This document shows, piece by piece, positions 36,476-45,403 of a stretch of DNA of 64,000 nt. The translations under genes and the position numbers were made by a program. Below the pieces are notes generated by a model. It had not been told where the DNA came from. It did no database searches and worked only from the letters and a program-made list of their open reading frames with translations. Numbering within the stretch: the stretch's first letter is position 1; every line of letters begins with the position of its first letter. This stretch comes from Alteribacillus persepolensis (GTDB taxonomy: Bacteria; Bacillota; Bacilli; Bacillales; Marinococcaceae): NCBI RefSeq assembly GCF_900099605.1, contig NZ_FNDK01000001.1, positions 585,507 to 649,506 of the forward strand, given 5' to 3'.

Positions 36476-37795
36476 TTATACACGTTCTTTTGACCGAAAG
36501 GGAAGGTCATTTTTTGTAATATCTTCTAATGACTCTCCTTTCACAACGAGATCTGCTTGGCTGTCTTCTACAAAAACGACCGGGGGTCTTGTAATGCGGT
36601 TATAATTATTTGCCATCGAATATCCATACGCACCTGTACAAAATACCGCTAAAATATCACGGTGCTCTACTTCTGGAAGCGGTAATTTCCACATTAACAT
36701 ATCGCCGCTTTCACAGCACTTTCCTGCTACCGCAAACGTGTCAGCAGCTGTTTCATTAGCACGGTTGGCAAGTACCCCTTCATATTCCGCCTGATATAAA
36801 GCAGGACGAATATTATCCGTCATGCCGCCATCAACAGATAAATACCTTCTCACTCCTGGTATGTCCTTTGTGGACCCAACCGTGTACAGTGTCGTACCGG
36901 CATCACCTGTAATAGACCGGCCCGGCTCAATCCAAATCTCAGGCACAGCCATGTCTGCTTTTGCTGCCTCTTTCTTAACAGCTTTTACTAAATCGGCCAC
37001 GTAATGTTCAGGAGGAAGTGGTTCATCACCTTCCACATACCGAATACCAAAGCCGCCGCCCGCGTTTAAAATTTCCGGCACAAAATCATATTCCTCTTTC
37101 CAGCGTGTGAATTGGGAAAACAGCTTTTCAACCGTTAGTACAAAGCCGTTTGTGTCAAAAATTTGCGAGCCGATATGGCTGTGGACCCCGCGCAGCTGAA
37201 TATAAGCATCATCTTTTAGCATTTTTATCACTTTATCTGCTTGACCGCTCGCTAAGTCGAATCCAAATTTTGAATCTTCCTGGCCAGTGGAAATATATTC
37301 ATGCGTATGTGCTTCAACCCCTGGTGTCGTGCGAATTAGTGCATCTACTTTTTGATTTTTGGACAATGTTTTTTCCTGCAGCAGCGACACTTCATAAAAA
37401 TTATCCAAAACGAAGCATCCGACGCCAAAATCCAGGGCCAAATCTATTTCCTCAGGGCTTTTATTATTGCCATGAAAATGGACTCTCTCCATCGGAAAGC
37501 CAGCTTTCTTAGCAGTCATAAGTTCACCGCTTGATACTATATCTAAACTCATCCCCATTTCATCAGCCAGCTGCACCATCGCAATGCAGCTAAACGCTTT
37601 ACTGGCATAAGCTACTTGATACTTTACATCTGCTTGTTCAAATGCTCGCTGAAAGCCGCGGGCGCGTTCGCGAATCAATGCAACATCATATACATATACC
37701 GGTGTTCCAAACCGGCCAGCTATGTCTACTGTATCAACTCCGCCTATTTCCAAGTGGCCGAGCTGATTAATTGTACTTGTTCCGTGTAAATACAT
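36476..37795 (-). CDS. lysA: Diaminopimelate decarboxylase
   Basis: The 439-residue PLP enzyme has the lysine K66 in AYASKAF, the HIGSQI motif, the glycine-rich LNAGGGFGIRY, and the active-site CESGD. It makes lysine from meso-diaminopimelate. ATG 37795 follows AAGGAG. It is separated from spoVAF by a terminator. Confidence 0.96.
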   Translation of the reverse strand: MYLHGTSTINQLGHLEIGGVDTVDIAGRFGTPVYVYDVALIRERARGFQRAFEQADVKYQVAYASKAFSCIAMVQLADEMGMSLDIVSSGELMTAKKAGFPMERVHFHGNNKSPEEIDLALDFGVGCFVLDNFYEVSLLQEKTLSKNQKVDALIRTTPGVEAHTHEYISTGQEDSKFGFDLASGQADKVIKMLKDDAYIQLRGVHSHIGSQIFDTNGFVLTVEKLFSQFTRWKEEYDFVPEILNAGGGFGIRYVEGDEPLPPEHYVADLVKAVKKEAAKADMAVPEIWIEPGRSITGDAGTTLYTVGSTKDIPGVRRYLSVDGGMTDNIRPALYQAEYEGVLANRANETAADTFAVAGKCCESGDMLMWKLPLPEVEHRDILAVFCTGAYGYSMANNYNRITRPPVVFVEDSQADLVVKGESLEDITKNDLPFRSKERV

Positions 37796-37875
37796 GGCAT
37801 GTTCTCTCCTTATCTGCGACAAATCAATGTATACATTTTAGCATCATTTCTTCTCTATAAAAAGGAGGAAAACAC

Positions 37876-37913
37876 GAAAAGAAAAGTGTTGAACACAACA
37901 CGTTCAACACTTT
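37876..37913 (-). terminator. Terminator between spoVAF and lysA
   Basis: AAAGTGTTGAAC and GTTCAACACTTT form a perfect 12-pair stem with a seven-base loop, followed by TCTTTTC. The spoVAF stop is at its base. Confidence 0.82.
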
Positions 37914-39447
37914 ACTCTGATACCTGCTTGACTGTATCCTGCGGATCAACAATGGCTGGCCGCTTTCGTAAATTTGGAACCGTTGTCCGAATCGCAATCT
38001 GCCATAATTCGCGTACGTCAAAAGGCAGGAACGGCCACAGGTACGGCTTGTTAAGCGAACGAATACGGGCAAGCATCAGAAAAATCACCGTACATGCTAT
38101 CACAAATCCAATGCTTCCAAAGCTTACAACCACCACTAGTAAAAACAACCGTATCATTTTAAAAGCAATGCCTAGTTCATAACTAGGGTTAGCATATGAA
38201 CCAATGGCAGATAATGCGACATACAATACAACTTCAGACGTGAACAATCCTACTTCAATAGCAATTTCACCAATCAACAGTGCTGCTACCAGCCCAAGTG
38301 CGGTTGTCAGAGCTGATGGCGTATGAATAGCGGCCATTCGTAATAATTCAAGACCGACATCTGCCAAAAAAATCTGCATAAACTCTGACACATTCGCATC
38401 TTCACTTGGTCCGATGTATGCTAACTCATCCGGCAGTAAATTTGGTTCTAAAACCATAAGAAGCCACAACGGCAGAATAAAGATAGATGCAAACATCCCA
38501 AAAAAACGAATCCACTTGACAAATGTCCCAATAAACGGAGCCTGCCGGTATTCTTCTGCATGTTGAACATGGTGAAACAACGTCGTTGGAGTAATAATCA
38601 CACTCGGTGATGCATCCACCATAACTACAACGTGTCCTTCAAACAAATGGACGGCGGCGACATCCGGACGCTCGGTGTACCGAACGAGCGGAAATGGGTT
38701 GCCCCCTTGATTAACCATATATTCTTCCACTACTTTTTCCGCCATCGGCAGACCATCCACTTCAATGTTTTCAAGTTCTTTTTTTATAATATCGACCAAC
38801 TTGGGATCGGCAATTCCGTCAATATAAGCTATACAAATGTCCGTTTTTGAGCGGACGCCTACACGCATAATTTCATGACGCAGCCGCTCATCTCTAATTC
38901 TCCTTCTCGTCAGCCCTGTATTTTCAATAATGTTTTCTGTATACCCATCCCTTGCCCCGCGAATCACTTTTTCATTATCCGGCTCTTCTGGCCCTCGTCC
39001 CGGATAGTTGCGCACATCGATAACAAATGCTTCGTCTTCATCCTCTACTAAAATAAATATAAGCCCCGATAACATTTCGACGATACAATCTTCTAATGTT
39101 TCTTTGTATTCGACCTGCACATGAGTTAGATGATTTTCAATCGCTTCTTTGACATTATCGGTTCTCCTGCGTCTTGCTTCCAAATCCATGAGCTCTTTTA
39201 AAATTTCAATGATGTATTCAATATCACAAAGGCCGGTGACAAAATATATTTGAATCTCTTTTCCTAAAATATCCAGCTTTCTAACACCAACATCAAAGCT
39301 TGTTCCAATACCAAGCCGCTCTTTTAAAATTTTTTCATTAAGTTCAATATCCTTTGAAATCGGTGTTTCACCTTGACCTTCGGCTTGGTTATTTTTGTGA
39401 TGATTAGGTTGAAGACTTCGGAGTCTCCATTTCATACGTCGAATCAT
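37912..39447 (-). CDS. spoVAF: Stage V sporulation protein SpoVAF (GerA-family)
   Basis: The 511-residue protein is a GerAA-like membrane protein (IAYIDGIADPKLV, YTERPDVAAVHLFEGHVVVMVD, five C-terminal membrane segments). In B. subtilis SpoVAF forms a complex that assists germination. ATG 39447 (MIRRMKW) has GGAG nine bases upstream; ATG 39471 is possible. Here it directly follows spoVAB, with spoVAC, spoVAD and spoVAEb absent from between them. Confidence 0.92.
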   Translation of the reverse strand: MIRRMKWRLRSLQPNHHKNNQAEGQGETPISKDIELNEKILKERLGIGTSFDVGVRKLDILGKEIQIYFVTGLCDIEYIIEILKELMDLEARRRRTDNVKEAIENHLTHVQVEYKETLEDCIVEMLSGLIFILVEDEDEAFVIDVRNYPGRGPEEPDNEKVIRGARDGYTENIIENTGLTRRRIRDERLRHEIMRVGVRSKTDICIAYIDGIADPKLVDIIKKELENIEVDGLPMAEKVVEEYMVNQGGNPFPLVRYTERPDVAAVHLFEGHVVVMVDASPSVIITPTTLFHHVQHAEEYRQAPFIGTFVKWIRFFGMFASIFILPLWLLMVLEPNLLPDELAYIGPSEDANVSEFMQIFLADVGLELLRMAAIHTPSALTTALGLVAALLIGEIAIEVGLFTSEVVLYVALSAIGSYANPSYELGIAFKMIRLFLLVVVVSFGSIGFVIACTVIFLMLARIRSLNKPYLWPFLPFDVRELWQIAIRTTVPNLRKRPAIVDPQDTVKQVSE

Positions 39448-39486
39448 ATACCAAATCTCCAATCCATACATTGTTTTCTTTTGCGC

Positions 39487-39909
39487 TCAGTACGTGACAA
39501 AAAAGATCCAATGAAACAGCGAACCTAAAATCTTACCAGCAACAATTGCCATCACAAGTACCATAATGTTTTTCTCCATCCCTATCCGTCGTGCCAATAT
39601 AGGGAATACATTGAGCACTTCCGTTAAAGCTGCTGCCAGCATTCCGACAAACATTCCCGCAAACAGGCCTACTGGAATGGTGAATATTTCTGGAAACGCT
39701 CCTTTGATGTCATGCAGCGTAGCAATTGAACCGATGACAGCACCAGTAATGACTGCTGTCTCATATGCTTGAATTGCTTTATCTGTTCTTGTCAGCTGCA
39801 CCAATCGAGGTATGATACCTAAAACAGAAATAAAAGCCACAAACCCGCTTCCAACAGCCAGTCCCCCGCTTAGTCCGATGAAGACTGCGAATAATGCTTC
39901 GACTGCCAA
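39487..39909 (-). CDS. spoVAB: Stage V sporulation protein SpoVAB
   Basis: A 140-residue polytopic protein with the SpoVAB pattern GSGFVAFISVLGIIPRL and GMLAAALTEVLNVFPILARRIG. The start is TTG 39909 with a GGAG site nine bases upstream, inside spoVAA; the two genes overlap by 40 bases. Confidence 0.93.
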   Translation of the reverse strand: MAVEALFAVFIGLSGGLAVGSGFVAFISVLGIIPRLVQLTRTDKAIQAYETAVITGAVIGSIATLHDIKGAFPEIFTIPVGLFAGMFVGMLAAALTEVLNVFPILARRIGMEKNIMVLVMAIVAGKILGSLFHWIFFVTY

Positions 39910-40514
39910 GACTTTGAACTCCGGTCGGATTCTGTATCACTGATGTACTTTTCAATGTCTTTCTGGTAGTGAAACATCTCAATTTCAAGCGGGCTGGGCT
40001 CTTCATTAATTCTCTTTTTGAACACATGGTTAAAAAATAATATCATTCCAAGACCAAGACCAATCGAATACGGTATTTGCAAAAGCAGGGGCTGTTCAAG
40101 CTCTGTACCGGTAATAAGCGCGTATAATTTTTGGTGTACTTGCAGCATGCTGACATCCTCGTGAAAGTTCATAATAGCAAGTGCTGCCCCAATAAACAGC
40201 AAAAACCACACAAATACCAGCATAAGTGGAGATATTACTTTCTTTTTTATTTCTATTTCAACAACCGTTTGCTCGGGTCCAATAACGACAAGGTCTATAT
40301 CCGGATATTCTGTATGAATTTCTCTTAAGATTGTTAATAAATCTAAAACAACATGGGTTTTATCTTTCCGGCTGAGACGATAAAGGCGCAAGTTCATCAA
40401 CGATGCTAATTCATTCTCTTCTCCCTCAAGCCGGGCAACATCTTTTAAGTATATATCCTGACCTTCTTGAGCCGTGATTCCAGCATATAACTGCATATAT
40501 ATTTTTTGAGGCAT
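39870..40514 (-). CDS. spoVAA: Stage V sporulation protein SpoVAA
   Basis: The 214-residue protein has a soluble N-terminal region and two membrane segments (about 98-116 and 143-160), like B. subtilis SpoVAA. AGAGGAGGG precedes the ATG. It is the first gene of the reduced spoVA operon and is preceded by its own forespore promoter. Confidence 0.92.
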   Translation of the reverse strand: MPQKIYMQLYAGITAQEGQDIYLKDVARLEGEENELASLMNLRLYRLSRKDKTHVVLDLLTILREIHTEYPDIDLVVIGPEQTVVEIEIKKKVISPLMLVFVWFLLFIGAALAIMNFHEDVSMLQVHQKLYALITGTELEQPLLLQIPYSIGLGLGMILFFNHVFKKRINEEPSPLEIEMFHYQKDIEKYISDTESDRSSKSWQSKHYSQSSSD

Positions 40515-40536
40515 CGTGTGACCCTCCTCTTTCGTT

Positions 40537-40565
40537 TAGTATGAACGAAATGAAAGGAATCATAC
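40537..40565 (-). promoter_or_regulatory. sigma-G promoter of spoVAA-spoVAB-spoVAF
   Basis: GTATG (40561-40565) and CATACTA (40537-40543) on the minus strand are 17 bases apart; both fully match the sigma-G consensus. It lies 23 bases before the spoVAA start. Confidence 0.82.
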
Positions 40566-40597
40566 TTCACCTTGCTGAGCAGGAAAGATGAACGCAC

Positions 40598-40632
40598 AAA
40601 AAGCCAGCTGTCTATTCAGACAGCTGGCTTTT
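40598..40632 (-). terminator. Terminator overlapping the 3' end of sigF
   Basis: AAAAGCCAGCTGTCTG and CAGACAGCTGGCTTTT pair almost perfectly; the sigF stop codon lies in the loop. The T-run follows on the minus strand. It insulates spoVAA from the spoIIA operon. Confidence 0.88.
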
Positions 40633-41361
40633 CATCTTATGCAGAATCCGCTTTTCGAGCCGGGAGACTTGGACTTGTGATATTCCCAGCCTTTTTGCCA
40701 CTTCTGATTGTGTTTTATCTTTGTAGTATCGTAAATACACAATCAAACGTTCTCGTTCCTCGAGCTGTTCGACCACTTCTTTTAAAGCGATTTGATCAAA
40801 CCACTTCGTATCTCCTTGGTCAGCGATTTGGTCCATTAGCGTAATTGGATCGCCATCATTTTCATAAACCGTTTCATGCAGGGAAGACAAACTGCGCGTT
40901 GCTTCTGTGGCAAACACAATTTCTTCCACCGGCAGATCCATTGCTTCAGCAATTTCTTGCAGAGCCGGAACTCTTCCTAATGATTTTGTTAAGTCCTCTT
41001 TTACTTTACGTACTTTATTGTTTAATTCTTTTAACGAACGACTAACTTTTACCGTACCGTCGTCACGGATAAAACGCTGGATTTCTCCGATAATCATGGG
41101 AACGGCGTACGTAGAAAACTTCACATCATATGATAAATCAAATTTGTCGACGGACTTAATTAAACCGATAACGCCGATTTGAAACAGATCTTCGGCTTCA
41201 TACCCACGATTAATAAACCGTTGTACCACCGACCAGACCAGCCTGGTGTTGCTGTGAACGATCTCTTCTCTAGCCAGCTCATCTCCTTGCTGGCTTTTTT
41301 TAATAAGTTCACGTACTTTGTCATCTTGAAGAGGCTGGTGCTTTTTTAATTTTACATCCAT
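40612..41361 (-). CDS. sigF: RNA polymerase sigma factor sigma-F (forespore)
   Basis: The 249-residue factor has region 2 (AEDLFQIGVIGLIKSVDKFD, FSTYAVPMIIGEIQRFIRDDG) and region 4 (LGISQVQVSRLEKRILHKM). It is the first forespore-specific sigma factor. Its location after spoIIAB secures the identity. Confidence 0.97.
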   Translation of the reverse strand: MDVKLKKHQPLQDDKVRELIKKSQQGDELAREEIVHSNTRLVWSVVQRFINRGYEAEDLFQIGVIGLIKSVDKFDLSYDVKFSTYAVPMIIGEIQRFIRDDGTVKVSRSLKELNNKVRKVKEDLTKSLGRVPALQEIAEAMDLPVEEIVFATEATRSLSSLHETVYENDGDPITLMDQIADQGDTKWFDQIALKEVVEQLEERERLIVYLRYYKDKTQSEVAKRLGISQVQVSRLEKRILHKMKSQLSE

Positions 41362-41372
41362 ACAGACTCTCC

Positions 41373-41813
41373 TTAATTACAAAGTGATCTGCTTTTAGCA
41401 AGACGTTTTTTTAAGTACACCGTTGTGCCTGTACCAGGATTTGAAATGACTTCTACTTCGTCCATAAAGTTTTCCATAATCGTAAAACCCATGCCAGAAC
41501 GTTCTAATTCCGGTTTTGACGTATACAATGGCTCTTTGGCTTTATCGATATCTTCCATTCCAATACCATTATCTTTTACGGTTAACTCAATCATTTCTGC
41601 ATCCAGTTTCACCATAATGGTAATGGTCCCATTCGGATTTTCGTTATATCCGTGTATAATCGAATTAGTCACTGCTTCGGATACTACAGTTTTCAGCTCT
41701 GTCAACTCATCCATGTTTGGGTCAACCTGCGCGGCAAAGGCTCCAACACTCACTCTTGCAAATGATTCATTCTCACTCACCGCGGAGAATTCCAATTTCA
41801 TCTCATTTTTCAT
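41373..41813 (-). CDS. spoIIAB: Anti-sigma-F factor and kinase SpoIIAB
   Basis: The 146-residue GHKL kinase has [14 protein letters not shown] (N box), VKDNGIGM and [10 protein letters not shown]. It binds sigma-F and phosphorylates SpoIIAA. It follows spoIIAA by two bases. Confidence 0.97.
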   Translation of the reverse strand: MKNEMKLEFSAVSENESFARVSVGAFAAQVDPNMDELTELKTVVSEAVTNSIIHGYNENPNGTITIMVKLDAEMIELTVKDNGIGMEDIDKAKEPLYTSKPELERSGMGFTIMENFMDEVEVISNPGTGTTVYLKKRLAKSRSLCN

Positions 41814-41815
41814 GA

Positions 41816-42166
41816 TTACGCCACCCCCAGTTTTCGTAATGCATCGGCCTCTTGGCTTTCCAAACGCAAAATCTTAAACAGACCCGACAGCTCAAATAAA
41901 CGCTTGACTGGTGTGGATATGGAACACACGACCATTTCTCCTCCCATTTTGCTCACTTGTTTATACCGTCCTAAGATAACTCCAATCCCTGAACTGTCCA
42001 TAAACACAAGCTCTTCTAAATTTAATACAATATGCTGCGCATGATGACTTTCTAAATGATTATCCACTTGGCTGCGCAGCTGTCTAGCGGAGTGATGATC
42101 AAGCTCTCCTTTCAACCGTATACATAACACCTCATCAATTTGTTCAAGATTCACCACTAAACTCAT
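41816..42166 (-). CDS. spoIIAA: Anti-anti-sigma factor SpoIIAA
   Basis: The 116-residue STAS protein has the phosphorylation loop [13 protein letters not shown]. When unphosphorylated it frees sigma-F from SpoIIAB. ATG 42166 follows GGGGGGA; the upstream ATG 42184 is not needed. Confidence 0.96.
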   Translation of the reverse strand: MSLVVNLEQIDEVLCIRLKGELDHHSARQLRSQVDNHLESHHAQHIVLNLEELVFMDSSGIGVILGRYKQVSKMGGEMVVCSISTPVKRLFELSGLFKILRLESQEADALRKLGVA

Positions 42167-42211
42167 CGTAACTTCCCCCCTCAACAGTAGTTATCGATTG
42201 GTTAATGAAAG

Positions 42212-42238
42212 ATTCGCTCTGTTTTATTATTTTCCTTT
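42212..42238 (-). promoter_or_regulatory. sigma-H promoter of spoIIAA-spoIIAB-sigF
   Basis: AAAGGAAAA (42230-42238) and AGCGAAT (42212-42218) on the minus strand are 11 bases apart and fit the sigma-H consensus (RnAGGAWWW, RnnGAAT). sigma-H control of this operon is established in B. subtilis. Confidence 0.8.
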
Positions 42239-42300
42239 ACGGATGACAAAACTAGTGTTCATTCGGTAAAAGAAGCATGATTTTGCTACAGCTGGCATGT

Positions 42301-43488
42301 TTACGACAACTGGCCGGTTAAGCGAGACAGTGTTCGTTTAAACAACACATACCAGCTGGCGGATGGGGCATCTTCTGCTAACACAAGTTCTATTTCAGCC
42401 AGCTTCCTATCTCCATCATAAAATTCCATTACACCTGCTTTTGTTCCTTTGTCGGCAGGAGCTGTGATCTTCTCCATGGTCTTTGGCCGTTGCTCAATAT
42501 TTTTGATGTCTTGTCCTTTTGGCAGCACCACTGCTGCATCTTTATCAATCGTAACCGCTGCATCATTGTTTTTCCCCTTTTCTACAGGAAGCATTGCCAG
42601 CTGATCACCTTTTTTGGCTAATACGTGTTTATTGTAATGAGAAAAGCTATAATCCAGCATTTTCGTGGTGATTCGATTTCTTTCTTTTGGTGTTTCTGCT
42701 CCCATCACGACTGTAATCACCCGCATACCATCTCGCTTGGCAGTAGCAGTTAAATTGTATTTCGCTTCAGAGGTATACCCTGTTTTTAAACCATCTACTC
42801 CCTTATAATGTTTGACTAAACGATTGGTGTTAACGAGCCAAAATTCATTATCTGTACCTTGACGCAAATAATCCTCGTAAATGCTCGTATATTCTAAGAC
42901 TTTTTCGTGTTCCAGCAATGCTTGGCTGATAACCGCCAAGTCCTTCGCTGTTGTATAATGATTATCAGTAGACAACCCCGTCGTATTGGAGAAGTGGGTG
43001 TGTTTCAGTTCCAATTCTTTTGCTTTCTCGTTCATTTGCTTAATAAACTTTTCTTCTGATCCGGATATGTGTTCAGCAAGTGCCACGGACGCATCATTTC
43101 CAGAAGCCACCGCAACACCTTTCAGCAGCTCATGAACGGTCATTTGTTCGCCTTCTTCTAAAAAGATTTGCGAACCGCCCATCGACGCGGCATGCTCACT
43201 CGCTGTTACCTGCTCATCTAATGTAATGTCTTCTCGTTCTAACGCCTCCATGACAAGAAGCATCGTCATGATTTTGGTCATACTCGCTGGAGGCAGTTTC
43301 TCATTTTCATTTTTTTTGTATAATACCTCTCCTGTGTCCATTTCCATAATAATTGCTGACTTTGCCTCTTCACCGACATCAGTTTCCTCTTTCTGTTCGT
43401 TCGCAGACACAGACTGTACATGTATCAATAGAATCAGCGACATTGCCCAAATTAAACTGGTTTTTATTCCCGCTGTCATATTTACCAA
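42301..43488 (-). CDS. dacF: Forespore D-alanyl-D-alanine carboxypeptidase DacF
   Basis: The 395-residue protein has a signal peptide (to about residue 29), SMTK (S69-K72), SGN (129-131) and KTG (235-237), then a C-terminal domain and a terminal amphipathic stretch for membrane contact. With DacB it sets cortex cross-linking. TTG 43488 is used because GGGAGGTG is seven bases before it; the ATG at 43479 is too far. The sigma-F promoter upstream fits. Confidence 0.94.
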   Translation of the reverse strand: MVNMTAGIKTSLIWAMSLILLIHVQSVSANEQKEETDVGEEAKSAIIMEMDTGEVLYKKNENEKLPPASMTKIMTMLLVMEALEREDITLDEQVTASEHAASMGGSQIFLEEGEQMTVHELLKGVAVASGNDASVALAEHISGSEEKFIKQMNEKAKELELKHTHFSNTTGLSTDNHYTTAKDLAVISQALLEHEKVLEYTSIYEDYLRQGTDNEFWLVNTNRLVKHYKGVDGLKTGYTSEAKYNLTATAKRDGMRVITVVMGAETPKERNRITTKMLDYSFSHYNKHVLAKKGDQLAMLPVEKGKNNDAAVTIDKDAAVVLPKGQDIKNIEQRPKTMEKITAPADKGTKAGVMEFYDGDRKLAEIELVLAEDAPSASWYVLFKRTLSRLTGQLS

Positions 43489-43516
43489 TACCAGACACCT
43501 CCCATGATGATAATTA

Positions 43517-43546
43517 TATTTTTTCCATTATTTTCTTTGTATATAC
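43517..43546 (-). promoter_or_regulatory. sigma-F promoter of dacF
   Basis: GTATA (43542-43546) and GGAAAAAATA (43517-43526) on the minus strand lie 15 bases apart and match the sigma-F consensus (GYATA, GGNNANAHTR) throughout. It is 28 bases from the start codon. Confidence 0.82.
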
Positions 43547-43944
43547 CATTATTTTCTAACCGTGTTCTCTCACTAAAAAAACTTGGCTGATCATCAAGGG
43601 GTAACGGGAATATCATAATTTTTCTGATACACTCACTCATAGAAAATATAAATGTCCAAAAGTTCTAGAGACATTCAGCTTTATTACTGACCCTTTAGCG
43701 TTTTTTGTATATGCTTAACAGAACTATGTACACGTCTCTAACCATAAGTGTTCTATGACATGCTGTTGTTGTTTTGCCAGCGGTCCCTTTGAAAAATGTT
43801 TGTCACAGCAACTTTTTTTGAGATGTAATAAGCTGTATGCCTCGCTTGTTTACTGGTTCATGCTTTTCCCACAGGTACTGCCGCTTGTCGCACCGATAAC
43901 TATATCGTTAAGTACATAACGTCCATTTGTAACAGGTGACAAAC
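43547..43944. other. Intergenic interval between dacF promoter and pdp terminator
   Basis: About 400 bases with no frame having a start and ribosome site. I see no conserved RNA structure or repeat shared with the rest of the window. It is unusually long for this gene-dense region. Confidence 0.5.
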
Positions 43945-43972
43945 AAAAAACCCGGCCGTGGCCGGGCTTTTT
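43945..43972 (-). terminator. Terminator of the nucleoside catabolism operon after pdp
   Basis: GCCCGGCCACGGCCGGGT with A and T runs on both sides gives a strong GC hairpin followed by TTTTTTG on the minus strand, 20 bases past the pdp stop. Confidence 0.9.
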
Positions 43973-43995
43973 GGGATATAATGATTGAACGTTTT

Positions 43996-45297
43996 CTATC
44001 GAATAGTATCATAAATCAACGTTGGTGCCGTTATCGAATTTTCTCCAATAGTGTAGGCGTTTTGTACCATCTGTTCTACTGCTGCTGTTTCCTTATTACT
44101 CGTGTACAGCGTGGCAATGGTTTCATTTTTTTCCACATGGCTGCCGACTTTTTTGTGGAGCTCTATGCCCGCTGTATGATCAATGACGTCTTCTTTTGTC
44201 GTCCGGCCTGCTCCTAACATCATCGCCGCCTTTCCAATATCAGCTGCATGAATTGCTTGGACGTATCCTGCTTTGTCTGCTGTCACGTCCTGCTTTACCG
44301 CTGCTGTTTGGAGCATTTCGGGATGATCTACTGCGCTTGCGTCGCCGCCTTGGCTTTGTACAAATTGTTTCATTTTTTGAACCGCGCTGCCATCAGCAAT
44401 CACTTTTTCAAGCATTCGTCCTGCTTCCTTTTCGTTTGCTGCCTTTCCGGCTGATACAGCCATGTGCGCGGCCAGCGTTACACTTAATTCATGCAGGTCT
44501 TTCGGTCCATTTCCTTTTAACGTTTCCACCGCCTCTTTCACTTCCAAGGCATTCCCTACATAACGGCCGAGAGGCTCATCCATATTAGAAATAATCGCCA
44601 TCGTCTTTCGGTCAAGTGAGTTTCCTATCCTCACCATAGCCTCAGCTAACTTCTTTGCATCTTGTACATTGTCCATAAAAGCACCAGAACCTGCTTTTAC
44701 GTCTAAGACAATCGCATCTGCTCCCGCAGCAATTTTTTTACTCATCACAGAACTGGCGATAAGAGGAATAGAATCTACCGTTGCAGTAACATCGCGCAAT
44801 GCATACAATTTTTTATCAGCAGGAGTGAGATTGCCGCTTTGACCAGCCACAGCAATTTTATTTTCGTTGACTAACCGAATAAATTCTTGCTGTGACAGTT
44901 CGGTTTTTAAACCTTGAAACGATTCCAATTTATCAATCGTTCCTCCCGTATGACCGAGTCCTCGTCCAGACATCTTAGCTACCGGGACACCAATAGACGC
45001 CACTAAAGGGCCTAAAATCAATGTCGTTTTATCACCTACGCCACCCGTAGAGTGCTTGTCCACCTTCACTCCTTCTACTTTCGATAAATCCAGCTGATCG
45101 CCTGAAGCAGCCATTGCAAATGTCAATGCTGCAGCTTCCTCTTGTGTCATGCCTTGAAAATATAATGCCATCGCAAAGGCAGAAGCTTGATAATCGGGAA
45201 TATCATCGTTTGTATAACCTTCCACAAACCATTGAATTTCTTCTTTTGAGAGAATGTGTCCGTCTCGTTTTTTGGCGATAATATCTACCATTCTCAT
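43996..45297 (-). CDS. pdp: Pyrimidine-nucleoside phosphorylase
   Basis: The 433-residue enzyme has [23 protein letters not shown] split over the signature, [14 protein letters not shown], and a C-terminal domain. It splits thymidine, uridine and deoxyuridine with phosphate. ATG 45297 gives the same length and MRMVDII start as B. subtilis Pdp. Last gene of the deoB operon. Confidence 0.95.
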   Translation of the reverse strand: MRMVDIIAKKRDGHILSKEEIQWFVEGYTNDDIPDYQASAFAMALYFQGMTQEEAAALTFAMAASGDQLDLSKVEGVKVDKHSTGGVGDKTTLILGPLVASIGVPVAKMSGRGLGHTGGTIDKLESFQGLKTELSQQEFIRLVNENKIAVAGQSGNLTPADKKLYALRDVTATVDSIPLIASSVMSKKIAAGADAIVLDVKAGSGAFMDNVQDAKKLAEAMVRIGNSLDRKTMAIISNMDEPLGRYVGNALEVKEAVETLKGNGPKDLHELSVTLAAHMAVSAGKAANEKEAGRMLEKVIADGSAVQKMKQFVQSQGGDASAVDHPEMLQTAAVKQDVTADKAGYVQAIHAADIGKAAMMLGAGRTTKEDVIDHTAGIELHKKVGSHVEKNETIATLYTSNKETAAVEQMVQNAYTIGENSITAPTLIYDTIR

Positions 45298-45361
45298 GCG
45301 GGCGTATGCTCCTTTCCAATTTTTGCTGTGCACCCCTATTCATGACGTAAGAAAACAGGGC

Positions 45362-45394
45362 AAACAAGCACTGCTGTCACGTTCAGCAGTGCTT
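45362..45394 (-). terminator. Hairpin with weak T-run between the PNP paralogue and pdp
   Basis: AAGCACTGCT-n9-AGCAGTGCTT is a perfect ten-pair stem but only GTTTG follows on the minus strand. It may reduce read-through into pdp or protect the upstream mRNA. Confidence 0.5.
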
Positions 45395-45403
45395 TCTCCG
45401 CTA

